Of a stretch of DNA of 64,000 bases, positions 1-9,377 are shown one piece after another. How positions within the stretch are numbered: the first letter of the stretch is position 1; each line of letters starts with the position of its first letter. The position numbers and the translations under genes are program-made. The stretch spans positions 1 through 64,000 of the forward strand of contig CALDHM010000019.1 of assembly GCA_937941455.1 (NCBI GenBank). Reading direction: 5' to 3'. Origin of the DNA: an uncultured Pirellulaceae bacterium (GTDB lineage: Bacteria > Planctomycetota > Planctomycetia > Pirellulales > Pirellulaceae). The notes under the pieces were generated by a model, which was not told the origin of the DNA, searched no databases, and worked only from the letters and a program-made list of their open reading frames with translations.

Positions 1-2
1 GG

Positions 3-600
3 AAAACTCGGATGCACCGCCAATCCCAACAACCCTCGATCGCGCACTCCATTCACCCGATCCCGAAAATCAAGCAAGGGAGTCGTCAAGAGAATGCCGT
101 TTTGCACCACCCTTACGATGCCTCGCTGCTCGGCGATGTACCTCAAACTGCCATCGGGAGAAAAGTCCACGGTGGTCGGCTGGCTCAGGCCCGTGATCAC
201 GGCCTGAGCTTGCAAATTGCCCCCAGGCGTCATCGGGGGCGGCTCGGCGGGGTACAACGGACTGGCAGGAATGATTTCGAGCGGCTGCTCATTGCTTTGC
301 CAAGATAACTCGGCAACCGCCGAGCCCGCTCGTTCATAATAATCCATGCGGATGTCGTGAAAAACCCCCGCTTGCAAGGCTATCGTCCCCGTACGCACTG
401 TGGCCGCTTGGTCGATCCAACGATCGATGATCGACTGATGGTCGACCCACAATCGCACCCCGTCATCGACGCGAACTCGAAACGTATACAGACCAGTAAA
501 TCGCGGCTCGATCCGCCCCGTCCACCGCACCGTAAAATTATCAGCCGTCATTGATGTTCTGGGAGCCGGGCCATCCCCGTTCACGCTGAGCGCGGTCCGT
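3..600 (-). CDS. PA14-domain protein fused to glucose/sorbosone dehydrogenase-like domain; C-terminus runs off window, N-terminus appears truncated near 600
   Basis: Minus-strand translation reads ...ALSVNGDGPAPRTSMTADNFTVRWTGRIEPRFTGLYTFRVRVDDGVRLWVDHQSIIDRW... (PA14) then ...GILLTTPLLDFRDRVNGVRDRGLLGLAVHPSF (GSDH/PQQ sugar dehydrogenase signature) to the window edge. The plus-strand ORFs here are shadows. Confidence 0.75.
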
Positions 601-1077
601 GACGACTGGTATCGGGACGTGGCGCCGGCCGACCTCGGCGCGATCATGCGCACCGGCGAGGAGAGGTATGCCGACACCAAGGACGGCCGGCTACGCTGGT
701 CGCTTGCCGGGCGCGATCTATACATCCTGGGCAACAGCGATGAGTGGAACGGCCTGGTTTCCAGGCCCCGGCTCGTGCTCGGCGATGAGCACGCCGTCCT
801 CTGCACCGAGGAACTCATTCTCCAGGCGGAGGAACTTTTACAGGAGAGCTGCGGTAAAGTTCTTGATTGCCTGACGCACGATGACGGGATGCCCGCAGGC
901 TGGGTCGCTTATCAGCCGGTTGTTCCTACTAAGCCGCTGCCCCTCGGTCACACCGCCCATTTCCTTGACCCGTTGCGTCCCTCGCCGGACATCGAGATTG
1001 CCCTGCGCGGCGGCATCCGTCTCCACTATAGCCAATGGCTGGCCGGCTACCCGCCGGATCAAGTCATCACGCTGTAA
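583..1077 (+). pseudogene. 5'-truncated fragment of an unidentified protein (LSAVRDDWYRDVAPADLGAIMRTGEERY...WLAGYPPDQVITL)
   Basis: Open frame with coding-like composition but no plausible start/RBS; abuts the truncated PA14 gene; C-terminus resembles that of the DsrE-like ORF at 9378. Confidence 0.45.
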
Positions 1078-1199
1078 CCTCGGGGTTCGATCGTCGGCCA
1101 TTCGATACCGCTTGCAGATTGGGAATCTAAAGGTCGGATCAACGCGTCCGAAATGGGGTATCCCGTCGGCTTTGGAACTCGAAAGGTCGTTCAACATGG

Positions 1200-1634
1200 C
1201 TATCGACACTGATTGCAGTGTCCACGGACTAAAATTTCGGTGATTTCGCCCACCCGTTCTGTAACGCGCTGACTGCTCGCGGTGAGTTGAACGTCATCCA
1301 GACAAGTCACTTCGCCGCAGTCGACACATAGGAAATGCGGGTGCGCCGAGTCGCGTCCATGCTCGTGATCTCGAATCGCTTCGAACCTCCACACGTGGTC
1401 CCCCAGCTCTGCGCGCCGCAACAATCCGACTTGTGCCATCCCATTGAGATTGCGGAAGACGGTCGCACTATCGACACCCAGTGATGCCAATTTTTCGGCG
1501 ACCACGGAGTGCGGCAAAGGGGAGTTAGATTCCCACAGCATCTGCAAAATCGCAATTCGTGCGGGTGTCGCCCGCAAGCCCGCGTCGCGAATCGCACGCT
1601 TGACCAATTCAAGCGATTCGTCTTTCTTCGTCAC
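1200..1634 (-). CDS. Fur-family transcriptional regulator (Zur/PerR/Fur class)
   Basis: RDAGLRATPARIAILQML, ATVFRNLNGMAQVGLL, HPHFLCVDCGEVTCL, C-terminal CxxC; divergent to a COG0523 GTPase. Confidence 0.9.
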   Translation of the reverse strand: MTKKDESLELVKRAIRDAGLRATPARIAILQMLWESNSPLPHSVVAEKLASLGVDSATVFRNLNGMAQVGLLRRAELGDHVWRFEAIRDHEHGRDSAHPHFLCVDCGEVTCLDDVQLTASSQRVTERVGEITEILVRGHCNQCR

Positions 1635-1722
1635 CGTTCGTTCCTATCAACTCAAGACCGGAAATCTCCCGTGCCGCCATTTCCCGCTTCGGCTTCCCAT
1701 TAAATTCGAACCGCCAACTACT

Positions 1723-1746
1723 TGCAATCGTATTGCACGTGCATTA
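1723..1746. promoter_or_regulatory. Candidate Fur/Zur-type operator: overlapping palindromes TGCAATCGTATTGCA and TGCACGTGCA
   Basis: TGCAAT-CGT-ATTGCA (1723-1737) and perfect 10-bp palindrome TGCACGTGCA (1734-1743) in the divergent intergenic region between the Fur-family gene and the GTPase operon. Confidence 0.5.
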
Positions 1747-1785
1747 GCATAGGCTTTGTCAACTGGAACTCAAAGGGGAGCCCGT

Positions 1786-1947
1786 ATGTGGACGCTGATG
1801 TTGTCGGCCATCACCTCAATTGTAACACTTCTGGGAGCGAATCAGGAGATCCGCCCCGATTGGCTTTATTTAGCGAACGCTTTCAGCCTTCCGAGCGGGT
1901 CCGCCGCGATCCACTGGCAAGATTATTGCCGGAACTCGTCAAAGTGA
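1786..1947 (+). CDS. Possible small protein (53 aa) between operator and GTPase
   Basis: MWTLMLSAITSIVTLLGANQEIRPDWLYLANAFSLPSGSAAIHWQDYCRNSSK; hydrophobic N-terminus. A competing frame is also open, so weak. Confidence 0.3.
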   Translation: MWTLMLSAITSIVTLLGANQEIRPDWLYLANAFSLPSGSAAIHWQDYCRNSSK

Positions 1948-1954
1948 AAGGAGA

Positions 1955-3235
1955 ATGATTTTCCTAATGGTCAGTTTGCAGCAAACTAGGCAAACCAAAC
2001 GGCTTCCTGTAACCGTTCTGTCCGGATTTTTGGGTGCGGGAAAGACGACGTTACTGAATCACGTGTTGGCCAATCGCAGCGGGCTGCGGGTCGCGGTGAT
2101 CGTCAATGACATGAGCGAAATCAATGTCGATGCCGCCTTGATTCGAAACGGCGAAGCGAATCTCTCGCGCACTGAAGAGCAACTTATCGAAATGACCAAC
2201 GGCTGCATCTGTTGCACGCTGCGAGAGGACTTGTTGATCGAGGTCGCCAAGCTGGCTCGGCAGGGGCGATTCGACTACCTGTTGATCGAATCGACTGGCA
2301 TCAGCGAGCCGATGCCGGTGGCCGAGACGTTTACGTTCGAAGACGAGGACGGAAATAGCCTGTCCGATTTGGCTGAGCTGGACACCATGGTCACGGTGGT
2401 CGATGCAGCTAATTTTATGCGGGAGTATCACTCGTACGACGACCTGTCGGATCGTGGACTGGGTTTGAACGACGACGACAAACGAAACATCGTTGACCTG
2501 CTGGTCGATCAAGTCGAATTTGCGAACGTGATTGTCATCAACAAGACCGACTTAGTCACTCCCTACGATCTGGAGCAGTTGACCGTACTGATTCGAGCGC
2601 TCAACGGAAACGCGAAGATCATTCACACCACGGAGGGGCGCGTCCCGCTGGATCAAGTGCTCGGCACGGGCCTTTTCTCGTTGAGCGAAGCCGAGCAGCA
2701 GCCGCTGTGGCTGGCGGTACCTCGCGGACAAGAGACGACGGAGACGGAAGAGTATGGCATTTCCAGCTTCGTCTTTCGCAGCCGTCGCCCGTTTCATCCG
2801 CAGCGGCTATCCGATGCGCTCGATGCCGATCACGACGAGGGATTGTTTCGAGGAGTGTTGCGCAGCAAAGGCCTGGTTTGGATCGCGTCAAGAAATGACT
2901 GGGCCTACGACTGGTCGCAGGCCGGATGTTCGGTCCGTTTGGACCCCGCTGGCTTGTGGTGGGCAGCAGCTCCAGAAGAAGAGTGGCCGGAAAACGACGA
3001 TGAGATCGCGCGAATTAAGGCAAACTTCGCGGGATCGTATGGCGACCGGCGGCAGGAATTGGTCTTTATTGGTAACGCAATGGACGAACTGCGAACGCGC
3101 GAGATTCTTGAAAAGTGTTTGCTCACCGATCTCGAATTTGTTCAAGGGACTGTCTTCTGGGAACAGCTTCCCGATCCCCTTCCTGCTGTCGAACTTCAAA
3201 ACGACCAGGACGATTTTGGAGCTGTCACCAATTGA
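1955..3235 (+). CDS. COG0523 (CobW/YciC/ZigA-like) GTP-binding metallochaperone, paralog 1
   Basis: [22 protein letters not shown] (Walker A), GCICCTLR (CxCC), [15 protein letters not shown] at 1967 is an alternative start. Confidence 0.93.
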   Translation: MIFLMVSLQQTRQTKRLPVTVLSGFLGAGKTTLLNHVLANRSGLRVAVIVNDMSEINVDAALIRNGEANLSRTEEQLIEMTNGCICCTLREDLLIEVAKLARQGRFDYLLIESTGISEPMPVAETFTFEDEDGNSLSDLAELDTMVTVVDAANFMREYHSYDDLSDRGLGLNDDDKRNIVDLLVDQVEFANVIVINKTDLVTPYDLEQLTVLIRALNGNAKIIHTTEGRVPLDQVLGTGLFSLSEAEQQPLWLAVPRGQETTETEEYGISSFVFRSRRPFHPQRLSDALDADHDEGLFRGVLRSKGLVWIASRNDWAYDWSQAGCSVRLDPAGLWWAAAPEEEWPENDDEIARIKANFAGSYGDRRQELVFIGNAMDELRTREILEKCLLTDLEFVQGTVFWEQLPDPLPAVELQNDQDDFGAVTN

Positions 3236-3330
3236 TACTCTCCGACAGCGTGAAAGTCATGAGTATTGAAGTTTGTTGTAGGACCATCGATAACCTATTT
3301 TAATCACAAAGCAACAAGGAGAAGAAGTTT

Positions 3331-4470
3331 ATGCTTCAAGTGCCAGTTCAATTGTTTGTCAAAATGTTTACGTTTATTGCGATGCTACCAATCGCAAACC
3401 TTGTACTTGGTGATTACGTGATCATCAACTTAGGTGCTTCCGGAAACTACGTTGCAGGTGAGGAGGTCAGTGAGAACGGCTTGGTCGCGGGAGGGTTTTT
3501 CGACGCAGCGGACGTCGAAGGGGCTTTTACTTTTAATGGAGCGACCTCCTATTTAAGTGGTTTGCCAGGAGGCACCGGCACCTACGCAAATAGCATTAAC
3601 AATTCCGGTATCGCGGTCGGTTATGCCAACAATGCCAGCGGACAGCGTCGGGCTGTTCTGTGGAGTTCACCTTCGAGCGTTACCGAGCTTGGAACGCTGG
3701 GCGGAACTCAAAGTAATGCTCGAGGCATCGACAACCTAGGACGGGTTGTTGGTGACAGTCGCAATAGTTCGGATCAGACGCGCCCGTTTCTTTGGACCAG
3801 CAGCACCGGCATGGTCGAATTGGCGATGAGTTTGGGCGGTATGACCGCCAGCGCGCGAGCCATCAATGACAACGGCCAAATTGCCGGAAATGCACGGCTT
3901 ACCTCAGGCGAGACGCGAGCTGTAAGGTTCGATTTGACAACGGCAACCACGCTGAACTTGGGCACGCTCGGTGGCGAATCCAGTTTTGCCAATGGAATCA
4001 GTCCCAATGGTTATGTGGCGGGATTGAGCGATGCACCTGATGACGAATTCAGGCCTTTCTTCTGGTCCGAGCTCACCGGGATGATCGATATTTTTGCCGA
4101 TTCGCATCTCGGGTCGCCATTCGGAGCAGCATACGACGTGAACAGCAGCGGCTGGGTGGTTGGATATGGAGAAATCAACGACAACTTCGATTCTCATGCG
4201 TTTTTGTGGTCTCAAAGTTTTGGTTTGATCGATCTCAATAGTTTCCTGCCTGCTGGTAGTGATTGGGTGCTGATGGGGGCTGCAGGCATCAATGATCGGG
4301 GGCAAATCACCGGTTGGGGAACCTATCAAGGACAGCCCAGCGGCTTTCTGCTGAGCCCAGTTCCCGAACCCAGTTCGGCATTTCTACTGATCTCAGCCGC
4401 AGCAGTCAGCGGACTGGCGCGAGTATCCAAACGTCGTAGAGTCGTCCCCGCTCTCGAGTCAATAGGGTAG
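3331..4470 (+). CDS. HAF-repeat extracellular protein with PEP-CTERM sorting signal
   Basis: Repeated LGTLGG..S.A..I...G..VG units; C-terminal VPEPSSAFLLISAAAVSGLARVSKRRR. Confidence 0.88.
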   Translation: MLQVPVQLFVKMFTFIAMLPIANLVLGDYVIINLGASGNYVAGEEVSENGLVAGGFFDAADVEGAFTFNGATSYLSGLPGGTGTYANSINNSGIAVGYANNASGQRRAVLWSSPSSVTELGTLGGTQSNARGIDNLGRVVGDSRNSSDQTRPFLWTSSTGMVELAMSLGGMTASARAINDNGQIAGNARLTSGETRAVRFDLTTATTLNLGTLGGESSFANGISPNGYVAGLSDAPDDEFRPFFWSELTGMIDIFADSHLGSPFGAAYDVNSSGWVVGYGEINDNFDSHAFLWSQSFGLIDLNSFLPAGSDWVLMGAAGINDRGQITGWGTYQGQPSGFLLSPVPEPSSAFLLISAAAVSGLARVSKRRRVVPALESIG

Positions 4471-4637
4471 CGGAGGTAGTAATCACAGATGTCCTAGTCC
4501 GAGGGGCAGGTGTCCCAGGCAAATGAATGAAACATCGTAATTGTTCTGGTTCTCGCCCTGCCCTGAGTGAGACTTGGATTCAGTGACTTGAGGATCGGAG
4601 GGTTCGGTTTGGGTCGGATGAATTTTCAGAGCGTTTT

Positions 4638-4691
4638 CGAGTACGAGCAGGAGCAAGAGTGGAAGTACGAGTCAGGAGCAGGAGCAGCTAG
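4638..4691. repeat. Short purine-rich imperfect repeat (GTACGAG / CAGGAGCA units)
   Basis: gagtacgagcaggagcaagagtggaagtacgagtcaggagcaggagcag between two HAF-repeat genes. Confidence 0.6.
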
Positions 4692-4777
4692 AGCGTCGTG
4701 GGTTAACGAGAGACATGAACAAGCACCCGGTATACATCATCTAATAATTTTCCATCACTAAAGCAGGGATTTTTAAC

Positions 4778-5944
4778 ATGCATTTTGCGTTCGATCTGAA
4801 CATCTTGGTGAAGCGATCTTTGTTTTGCTTCGCACTGATATTGTTACTTTCCAGTTCTCGTTCTGTGCTGGCACAGTACCAGCTCATCGATCTGGGAACT
4901 CTGGGAGGTTCCACCAGTTTCGCCCGCGCAGTCAACGATTTTGGTCAAGTGACGGGAAACGCCCAGTTACCCGTTGGACAACCTAATCCTAGGCTTAATG
5001 CCTTCTCTTGGAACAACCCTGGGCCGATGCAAAACTTGGGCACGCTTCCAGGCAGCAACAACTTCAGTCGAGGCTATGACATTAACAACGCTGGTGTGAT
5101 CGTCGGAGAGTCCGACAACAATATCCCTCGCGCATTTCGTTGGGATCCCGTCAATGGCATGGTAGGTTTGATTCGTTTGGCGGGGGACAACGATCGCGGC
5201 GTGGCTCACGGCATTAACAACAATGGTCGGATCGTCGGCATCAGCAGCAATGGAACAGCGAGCCGGCCAACGATGTGGGTCAATGATGTCGCTCACGATT
5301 TAGGATCGCTCGATGGCGTCAACACGAGCTTCGGTCGAGCCTGGTCGATCAACGACAACAACGTTGCTGTCGGCTTTTCATCGACCGGCATTCCTGGTGT
5401 TTCTTCCAAAGCCACCATGTGGGACAACGGCAACATTATTAACTTGGGTTCGTGGCAAACCAATTCGTTCAGTGAAGCCCTCGATGTCAATCTTTCGGGA
5501 ATCGCAGTCGGAGCAGCGGTCAATGGAACGACCGGCAGCGGGACATCGATTCGTCGCGCTACCCGCTGGAAGATCGTTAATGGCACGCCGGTGCTAACGG
5601 ATTTGGGATCCCTGGGATTGACTTTTTCGGACGCCAGAAGCATTAACGATTTGGGGCAGATCGTCGGTTTTGCCACCAACATCTCCGGCCAGACCCAGCG
5701 AGCATTCTTGTGGGAGAACGGAGTCCAGATTGACTTGAATTCGCTCATCGATCCCGGTTTGGGCTGGACGCTGACTACCGCCGAATCGATCAATAACCGC
5801 GGCGACATCGTGGGCTGGGGAACATTTGAAGGTAACACCCGCGCCTACATGCTGGTCAACGTCGTTCCCGAACCCAGTTCGTTCGGGCTTCTGTCGTTGG
5901 CCATTTTGTTTGCAACCGCGAGACGACGGTGTTGCCAGGTGTAG
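4778..5944 (+). CDS. HAF-repeat extracellular protein with PEP-CTERM sorting signal, tandem paralog
   Basis: DLGTLGGSTSFARAVNDFGQVTG repeats; C-terminal VPEPSSFGLLSLAILFATARRRC. Confidence 0.88.
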   Translation: MHFAFDLNILVKRSLFCFALILLLSSSRSVLAQYQLIDLGTLGGSTSFARAVNDFGQVTGNAQLPVGQPNPRLNAFSWNNPGPMQNLGTLPGSNNFSRGYDINNAGVIVGESDNNIPRAFRWDPVNGMVGLIRLAGDNDRGVAHGINNNGRIVGISSNGTASRPTMWVNDVAHDLGSLDGVNTSFGRAWSINDNNVAVGFSSTGIPGVSSKATMWDNGNIINLGSWQTNSFSEALDVNLSGIAVGAAVNGTTGSGTSIRRATRWKIVNGTPVLTDLGSLGLTFSDARSINDLGQIVGFATNISGQTQRAFLWENGVQIDLNSLIDPGLGWTLTTAESINNRGDIVGWGTFEGNTRAYMLVNVVPEPSSFGLLSLAILFATARRRCCQV

Positions 5945-6067
5945 TAGTGAATCCGATTTTCATAGCCTCGTTGATGGCAGTCATTGCGTCAACGAAGATC
6001 GCCAAACAGTCAAATGAGTTTCGTAAGTATCTGTTTAATCTAACGTAAATTTGCAAAGGTAAAAATA

Positions 6068-8962
6068 ATGATATCGTATCGCCGTTGGTTAATGCCTAGC
6101 TTTTTGATCATTTCGTTTCTCGTTTTTCCTGCCCCTACAATTCTTGGTCAAATCTGGATTTCGTCATCCAGCGGCCTCTGGAGCGATCCGGATAACTGGT
6201 CTGGCGGCGTTCCCGTCTCATCGCCAACGACCCAATTGGCATTTGAGAATCGACTTCCGCTGGTTGCACCTCAGATGGCTAATAATGATGTAGCCTCTCC
6301 ATTTCAATTTCAGTCGATTGCTTTGCAAGCTCGCTACGGCTATGTGCCGTTTAATGCGCCTTACAATTCTCTCACCATTTCAGGCTCTTCGTTACAGTCG
6401 GCTGCTACGACGGGCGTGATTGATCACCAAACAGGAGCGGCGTTTCGGTTTGAATCGGCAATCGACTCTGGTAGCGGGTTGAATTTAATTGGTTCCAGCA
6501 ATGGTCATCTGCAGATCGTTCAAATTGCTGGTAATGGTCCTGTTTCGATTCAGCGGACGGGTCGAGGCCACTTGGTTTTGGTCAACAACACCACTAGTGG
6601 AGGTGTCGTGCTCAACAGTGGCGAACTCTCCTTGGACAACAGCGGCTCTCTGGGCAGCGGAACGCTCACGGTCAATGGTGGTTCCTTAAGAATGAATAGT
6701 TTCGTGGGACCGTCGGGCATTGAAATAGCGAATCAGGCGATTCTCAATAGCGACTTGAACATCAGCGGGAACAATTCAGTGCTAATGTCGGGGGTATTAA
6801 GTGGCTCCGGTGGTGTGGTCAATCGCTCGATTGCTGGGATCACACTGCGAATGACGGCTGCCAATACCTATTCTGGACACACCGTTGCGGCGAATACTCC
6901 GACCCTGGGTGGCACGACGATTCAGTTGCAAGGGACTGACGGATCGATCATGAATTCGTCGGGCATAACCGTCGCGCGGCTTTCGACATTTGCGCTCGAT
7001 AATAGCGACTCGTTAGGAAGCTTTAATGCGAATCGTGTGGCCGATACCACGTCCGTTAACCTGCGTGGCGGGACATTTCGCTTCACCGGTAGCGGAACTG
7101 TTGACAGCTCGGAGACCGTTGGATTGCTGAGTGCAGAGAGTGCTTCGACGATCAACGTGAGTGCTGGTTCCGCCTCAAACAGAGCGATTCTTACAGCGGT
7201 TGGTTATCAGCGTCTAAATCGTGGAACGACCACTTTGGCGGGAACCGGAGTCGGAACTGGCCCGCTTAGTTCGCCGGGTGTCGGTACATTGATACTCAAT
7301 GATTCCAGTGGATTTGTGGCAGACATGGTTGGCGGGGGAGGGAGTTCTGGTTCTACGACGATCAGTATTAATCCCTCCTTTATCGCTGCGCCCAGCGGAG
7401 GTGCGGTCAATTCTACTTGGACCACGTATGATCAAGGTGTCCGCCCACTTGATTTGGCAACGGAATACACCAACGCGATCGTCGATGGCTCGACGTCGGC
7501 CAACAATGTTCGTTTGACGAATAGCACTGCGACGATCAATTCGGCGACCACAATCAATTCGTTGATCCTCAGCAATACCCTCGGGCCGGTTGCTTACGGC
7601 AGCGTGACTGGCTTGGGAACTCTGACGATCACCAGCGGTGGACTAATGTCGGCCGTCAGCGGTGCGGGGACGGGAGCACCTCCCACAATCGCGGTGGCCA
7701 CACTGGACTTTGGCAATCGTGAGGCAGTTGTGCATGTCACCTCTGGAAATGCCTCACCTTTGCAAATCGACTCGACTATTCTCGGTTCAGGAGGGTTGAC
7801 GAAATCTGGAAACGGCATTTTGCGATTAAATGGAAATGCCCTTTACGCCGGAACTTTGACAGTAAACGCGGGAACCATCGAGTTCGACGATTCAGCAAAG
7901 CTCGGCGGAACCGGTGCCGTGGTTTTGAATGGAGGTACGTTGCGAAATACAACCGCGATGACCCTTTCTCGGGATATAACCCTCGGCCTCGGACACGGTA
8001 CGTTCTCGGTCAACGCCGGAGTCGATCTAACCCTCAGCGGAAATATTGCGGGGGCTGGAGGACTTAGTAAATTCGGCGCAGGAACACTCGTGTTAACTGG
8101 AAACAACTCCTACAGCGGGCCGACACGCATTGGCGGAGGCACGCTCAGCATCAGCGAGGCCAGTAATTTAGGGACCGGTGAAATCGTACTCGCCCCTGGA
8201 GCGACGTTGCAGAATACAGCCGCGTTGACAATTCAACAAGACATGGTCGTGGTCGCAGGAGCTGGCGTGAGGAACGTGCAAACGTTGGCTGACCTGACAT
8301 TCCAAGGCAACATTTACGAAGACGCGGCTGTGACCAACGCCTTGCCACTGACGAAAACAGGGTCTGCCAGCTTGATTCTCAATGGCAATAACACGTTTCG
8401 CGGGCAGATGCTGGTTAACGAGGGCTCGCTGTATGTCAACGGTTTCCTAGATCAAGTCAACTCGGCTTCGGTAGGTGTTGTCGTCGCTGATGGCGCGGGC
8501 TTGGGAGGAAGCGGTATCATTGCACGCGACGTTTTGCTTGAAAGTGGAGCGTTGGTGCTGCCCGGAGCGAGCGTCGGAACCTTGTCGATTGACGGAGCCG
8601 TCAGTTTCGCCGGTGACTTCGAAACGTTTTTGGAATTTGATGGTAACGGCTTGGATTTACTAGCGATCAATGGACTCGCCGCTTTCAATGGCGGAACGGC
8701 TAACTTGCGTCTGGTTGATCTGGGCGGCAACTTTTCTTTTGCCACGCCGCAGATTTTTTTGTCAACCGAGGGTTGGTCTGGCACATTGCCAGAATGGTCG
8801 CTCGATTTCACTCAAGCCGCTGCTTACGCAGGTACTGGTTTGCGAGTGGTTCAATTAGGAAATCAGTTTGCCATTGCCATTCCCGAACCCAGTTCGGCGG
8901 TATTGATTGCTTTTTGCGGATTGGTGCTGGCCTGCCGTCGAAGGAAAAAATCCGATGGATGA
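6068..8962 (+). CDS. Autotransporter-associated beta-strand repeat protein with PEP-CTERM sorting signal
   Basis: LTKSGNGILRLNGNALYAGTLTVNAGTIEF / LSKFGAGTLVLTGNNSYSGPTRIGGGTL repeats; C-terminal IPEPSSAVLIAFCGLVLACRRRKK. Confidence 0.88.
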   Translation: MISYRRWLMPSFLIISFLVFPAPTILGQIWISSSSGLWSDPDNWSGGVPVSSPTTQLAFENRLPLVAPQMANNDVASPFQFQSIALQARYGYVPFNAPYNSLTISGSSLQSAATTGVIDHQTGAAFRFESAIDSGSGLNLIGSSNGHLQIVQIAGNGPVSIQRTGRGHLVLVNNTTSGGVVLNSGELSLDNSGSLGSGTLTVNGGSLRMNSFVGPSGIEIANQAILNSDLNISGNNSVLMSGVLSGSGGVVNRSIAGITLRMTAANTYSGHTVAANTPTLGGTTIQLQGTDGSIMNSSGITVARLSTFALDNSDSLGSFNANRVADTTSVNLRGGTFRFTGSGTVDSSETVGLLSAESASTINVSAGSASNRAILTAVGYQRLNRGTTTLAGTGVGTGPLSSPGVGTLILNDSSGFVADMVGGGGSSGSTTISINPSFIAAPSGGAVNSTWTTYDQGVRPLDLATEYTNAIVDGSTSANNVRLTNSTATINSATTINSLILSNTLGPVAYGSVTGLGTLTITSGGLMSAVSGAGTGAPPTIAVATLDFGNREAVVHVTSGNASPLQIDSTILGSGGLTKSGNGILRLNGNALYAGTLTVNAGTIEFDDSAKLGGTGAVVLNGGTLRNTTAMTLSRDITLGLGHGTFSVNAGVDLTLSGNIAGAGGLSKFGAGTLVLTGNNSYSGPTRIGGGTLSISEASNLGTGEIVLAPGATLQNTAALTIQQDMVVVAGAGVRNVQTLADLTFQGNIYEDAAVTNALPLTKTGSASLILNGNNTFRGQMLVNEGSLYVNGFLDQVNSASVGVVVADGAGLGGSGIIARDVLLESGALVLPGASVGTLSIDGAVSFAGDFETFLEFDGNGLDLLAINGLAAFNGGTANLRLVDLGGNFSFATPQIFLSTEGWSGTLPEWSLDFTQAAAYAGTGLRVVQLGNQFAIAIPEPSSAVLIAFCGLVLACRRRKKSDG

Positions 8963-9323
8963 CGCCGAGCAAATCACCAGTCGCAGGTTGTCTGTGTACT
9001 TGATGTTTCAATTTTGGATTTTCGCTCTTGCCGTTCCATGGCTCGCTCCGGACCATCGGCAAGCCGACCATTCAACCGACGATCCTCCCGTATTGGTTGT
9101 TAACCATCTGTATGTGGTGGTTGAGGACTTCGATTTGTCTCTGGTCCGAGCGGATCCGACGATGCCTGCGGGTCTCCGCTCGATCCAATTTGACTCAAAC
9201 CATCGAGATCAGAAACCGATCCGGATTCAGTTTTTGGAACATTTGACGATCCAAAATGAGGGAACCAACCAGTTGTGGATCGACGTATGGCCTACTAAAT
9301 GGAATGCCGCAGCATCCATTTGA
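8955..9323 (+). pseudogene. Internally deleted DUF5829-like protein (short paralog of the 12956 gene)
   Basis: VNHLYVVVEDFDLSLVR matches FNHLYVVLNQEDFEAVR, and LRSIQFDSN matches IRSIGFETN near the C-terminus of the 12956..14788 product, with about 200 residues missing between. ATG overlaps upstream stop. Confidence 0.5.
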
Positions 9324-9377
9324 AACAAGAGAAACTATCACAACGAGATTTTTTAACCTTTGAGGAGTTATCGAAAG

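Noticed and set aside
12-554. Plus-strand ORFs at 12..308 and 357..554
   Set aside because: The minus strand reads a clear PA14/sugar dehydrogenase protein across the same interval, so these are shadow ORFs.
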